This document shows, in pieces, positions 39,731 to 41,135 of a stretch of 41,135 nucleotides of DNA (its first letter is position 1; each line of letters opens with the position of its first letter). Position numbers and translations under genes: made by a program. The notes under the pieces were generated by a model. The model saw only the letters and a list, made by a program, of their open reading frames with translations. It did no database searches and had not been told where the DNA came from. Origin of the DNA: Ohessyouella blattaphilus (GTDB taxonomy: Bacteria > Bacillota > Clostridia > Lachnospirales > Lachnospiraceae); NCBI RefSeq assembly GCF_024721265.1, contig NZ_JAMXOC010000027.1:1-41135 (forward strand). Reading direction: 5' to 3'.

Positions 39731-40354
39731 TTATAGCACAAAGAAGGTTATTAAGTGCGCAAGGATAAAAGACACTACGCAGACAGAAATCCCCCCTAAT
39801 AATTCTTTCGCCGTATGCCTTTTTAAAGACAAAGATGCCCATATAATTAGGGCTGCTACTAACAAGCAAGGTATAATTGTCTTTACGCCTACAAAATAAA
39901 CGAGCAACAATAATGGTCCTGTAAAGCTACAAGCATGACCACTAGCCCGAAAGCGAAGTAACGTATTGCACAGCGTCAGTAATAACACAGAAATAAAATA
40001 CGTTAGACAGATTAGCTTTACCTGCTTAGTGGCACTTACTGCAAACGCCCAAACAAGTGCTATCCCATATCCGAGAAGATTCATGATAAACGCTAGCTTT
40101 CGCTGACCCTCTCGGCCTTTCTCTTTCAGAGAAGGAATAAGTTTTTGCAGAGGATAGGCGATGATAGGCACGACACCTAATAGTATGCCAATAATAAGCA
40201 CCTCTGATACACTCCGAAAAATGTCACTTCTTACCCTCGCTAAGATGAACACCAGTATGGAAACTATAATCGGCGGTACCGACAATACTCTTATACCCTT
40301 GGCAACTGCTTCTTTATTCACCATTCCCTTATCATCCCTTCCTTGCCAAGACAT
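39731..40354 (-). CDS. PAP2-like integral membrane protein
   Basis: This 207-aa protein has six predicted helices. LRFRASGHACSFTGP resembles the central PSGH signature of PAP2 phosphatases, and LSLKRHTAKELLGG resembles the third (SRxxxxxHxxxD) with Glu for Asp. The first signature (KxxxxxxRP) is not clear, so catalysis on lipid phosphates is uncertain. The ATG at 40354 follows AAAGGA; a TTG at 40360 is less likely. A 17-bp palindrome at 40385-40401 lies just upstream, divergent from a truncated tetR gene that probably controlled it. Confidence 0.7.
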   Translation of the reverse strand: MSWQGRDDKGMVNKEAVAKGIRVLSVPPIIVSILVFILARVRSDIFRSVSEVLIIGILLGVVPIIAYPLQKLIPSLKEKGREGQRKLAFIMNLLGYGIALVWAFAVSATKQVKLICLTYFISVLLLTLCNTLLRFRASGHACSFTGPLLLLVYFVGVKTIIPCLLVAALIIWASLSLKRHTAKELLGGISVCVVSFILAHLITFFVL

Positions 40355-40384
40355 TGGCAAATCCTTTCACTTCATTTATAATAT

Positions 40385-40401
40385 TGTTACAAATTGTAAC
40401 A
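40385..40401. promoter_or_regulatory. 17-bp palindrome, probable TetR operator
   Basis: TGTTACAA and TTGTAACA are perfect inverted repeats around one A, in the gap between the PAP2-like gene and the divergent tetR fragment. A further half site TTGTAACA overlaps the tetR start (40457-40464). Confidence 0.7.
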
Positions 40402-40463
40402 TTGCCAAAAAATCTTTTCAATATAACATGGAGATACTGTGACAAGGAGGTTTGATTTGTAAC

Positions 40464-40673
40464 ATGGATGAAAGAAGACTAAGCCGCACAAATATTCTGG
40501 CCAAGGAATATATCGTTTCTGCTCTACTTTTGCTGGTATCTCAAAAACCATTAAGTAAAATAACTGTTTCTGAACTTTGTCAAAAAGCTGGTGTTTCACG
40601 AATGACCTTCTATAAAGTTAAGCAGAGTACCACGTCCATAAAACGTGCAAAGGCAAAAGGTGAATGCTACTGA
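40464..40673 (+). pseudogene. Truncated TetR-family regulator
   Basis: The frame encodes a TetR N-terminal helix-turn-helix (LLLVSQKPLSKITVSELCQKAGVSRMTFYKV, about 51 residues) and then unrelated residues up to a stop at 40671-40673. Normal TetR proteins continue for another 130 residues with a ligand domain. The break falls where a decayed IS200-type element begins, so insertion is the likely cause. It may still bind DNA weakly, but the loss of the dimerisation domain makes regulation unlikely. Confidence 0.75.
40631..40647. repeat. Hairpin at possible IS200-type right end
   Basis: CACGT-CCATAAA-ACGTG lies about 20 nt outside the transposase stop and next to the tetR break, where an IS200 right-end hairpin is expected. 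A weaker ATGCC/GGCAT hairpin at 41100-41114 could be the left end. Confidence 0.45.
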
Positions 40674-40971
40674 TTTTTTATATATTCTTGTACCAAAGAA
40701 AGACTTTGCTCGCTAACAGTAGCAACAAAATAGCTACTTGACCCAAAGTATGGCTTCCCGTAAAACCTCCCTACTTCCGTAGGAAAATCTCGCTGGGCAA
40801 ATCCTGTTGTCTTGGTCTTTAGCACATTTACAAATTCCGCCTAAGCCATTCCTGGAGTCGCTTCAAAAAGTAGATGTAGATGGTCAGCCTCTCCATTTAA
40901 CTCTAAGATATTGTAACCAGAACAAGATGATATTGAAGAAGAAAACACGAGTGCCGATACGGACTTAAATG
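40667..40971 (-). pseudogene. Decayed IS200/IS605-type TnpA transposase
   Basis: On the minus strand the 5' part reads PYRHSCFLLQYHLVLVT, the start of TnpA. A deletion and frame change follow. The rest reads GYNILELNGEADHLHLLFEA (with the HUH motif HLH), an in-frame TAG after TPGMA, then EFVNVLKTKTTGFAQRDF, RFYGKPYFGSSSYFVATVSE and SLVQEYIKNQ with the catalytic Tyr. About 30-50 central residues are missing. It is inactive. No tnpB is in the window. Confidence 0.85.
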
Positions 40972-41135
40972 AAAAATTAAATTCCAGCAATCTCTAACCG
41001 TAGTAAATCTGCGGAAGTAACTTCTGTTTTGCACCTTAACAAATTCATATATTTGTCGTATAATTAACCTAGAAGCACCAAAAATGTAAGCTTTACTGCA
41101 TGCCAAACGGGCATCTGAAAATAGTGTGCGAGACT
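40972..41135. other. Window end upstream of the transposase remnant
   Basis: Apart from the possible left-end hairpin at 41100-41114 I see no gene or motif here. Confidence 0.4.

Noticed and set aside
1-41135. CRISPR array, tRNA, rRNA, riboswitch or prophage
   Set aside because: No regularly spaced repeats, tRNA-like folds, rRNA, known riboswitch cores or phage structural genes were seen on either strand by reading; no covariance search was possible.

Overview
The window looks like chromosome from a Gram-positive anaerobe of the class Clostridia, possibly Lachnospiraceae or a relative. The evidence is a sortase/LPxTG pilus operon, strong AGGAGG-type ribosome sites, moderate GC, lipoprotein-dependent sugar ABC uptake and hexuronate genes typical of gut Firmicutes. 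Species cannot be fixed from sequence alone. No rRNA, tRNA, CRISPR array or riboswitch was recognised.

Layout. (1) 0.1-6 kb: a sugar-acid block on the minus strand (kduD-like dehydrogenase, GntP permease, FadR-type regulator, IlvD/Edd-type sugar-acid dehydratase), divergent from a first 2-keto-3-deoxygluconate (KDG) kinase. (2) 6-8.7 kb: WYL regulator, DUF3788, ClbS/DfsB-like and GyrI-like proteins, a probable stress or detoxification operon. (3) 8.7-11.8 kb: aldose-epimerase-like gene, a gene remnant with a 57-aa ORF beside it, and a DUF2975 / XRE / membrane-protein trio. (4) 11.8-14.7 kb: IclR regulator divergent from a KDPG aldolase carrying an extra C-terminal domain and a second KDG kinase. 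(5) 14.8-23.7 kb: MalT-like LuxR regulator divergent from a pilus operon (VWA tip adhesin, major pilin, a double-sortase ORF, an 84-aa ORF). (6) 23.8-27.6 kb: RpiB/LacAB-type isomerase, kduI, ybaK, cyuA. (7) 27.7-33.1 kb: beta-glucoside cassette (binding protein, two permeases, GH4 6-phospho-glycosidase, ROK kinase). (8) 33.4-36.2 kb: proC, M20 amidohydrolase and a divergent GntR regulator. (9) 36.2-41.1 kb: cysteine-less thioredoxin-reductase-like flavoprotein, V4R sensor plus GGDEF protein, Imm-5-like protein, PAP2-like protein, and a tetR fragment next to a decayed IS200-type transposase.

How it fits together. KduI or the DhuI-like isomerase, then KduD, would convert unsaturated uronates to KDG. 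GntP plus the dehydratase would bring an aldonate such as gluconate to the same KDG. Either KDG kinase makes KDPG, and the aldolase splits it to pyruvate and glyceraldehyde-3-phosphate. Two promoters of this pathway (kdgK at 5.0 kb, kdgA at 12.7 kb) share the same -35/-10 layout and the same tandem operator-like repeats; the IclR gene next to kdgA is the obvious candidate regulator. A second, separate promoter/operator pair links cyuA-ybaK with the M20-proC/GntR locus.

Most notable: the in-frame double class C sortase with a well-placed internal ribosome binding site and start; the two inferred local regulons; the eroded paralogue upstream of the aldose-epimerase gene; the KDPG aldolase with a VOC-like extension; the flavoprotein lacking its redox cysteines; and the V4R-GGDEF pair.
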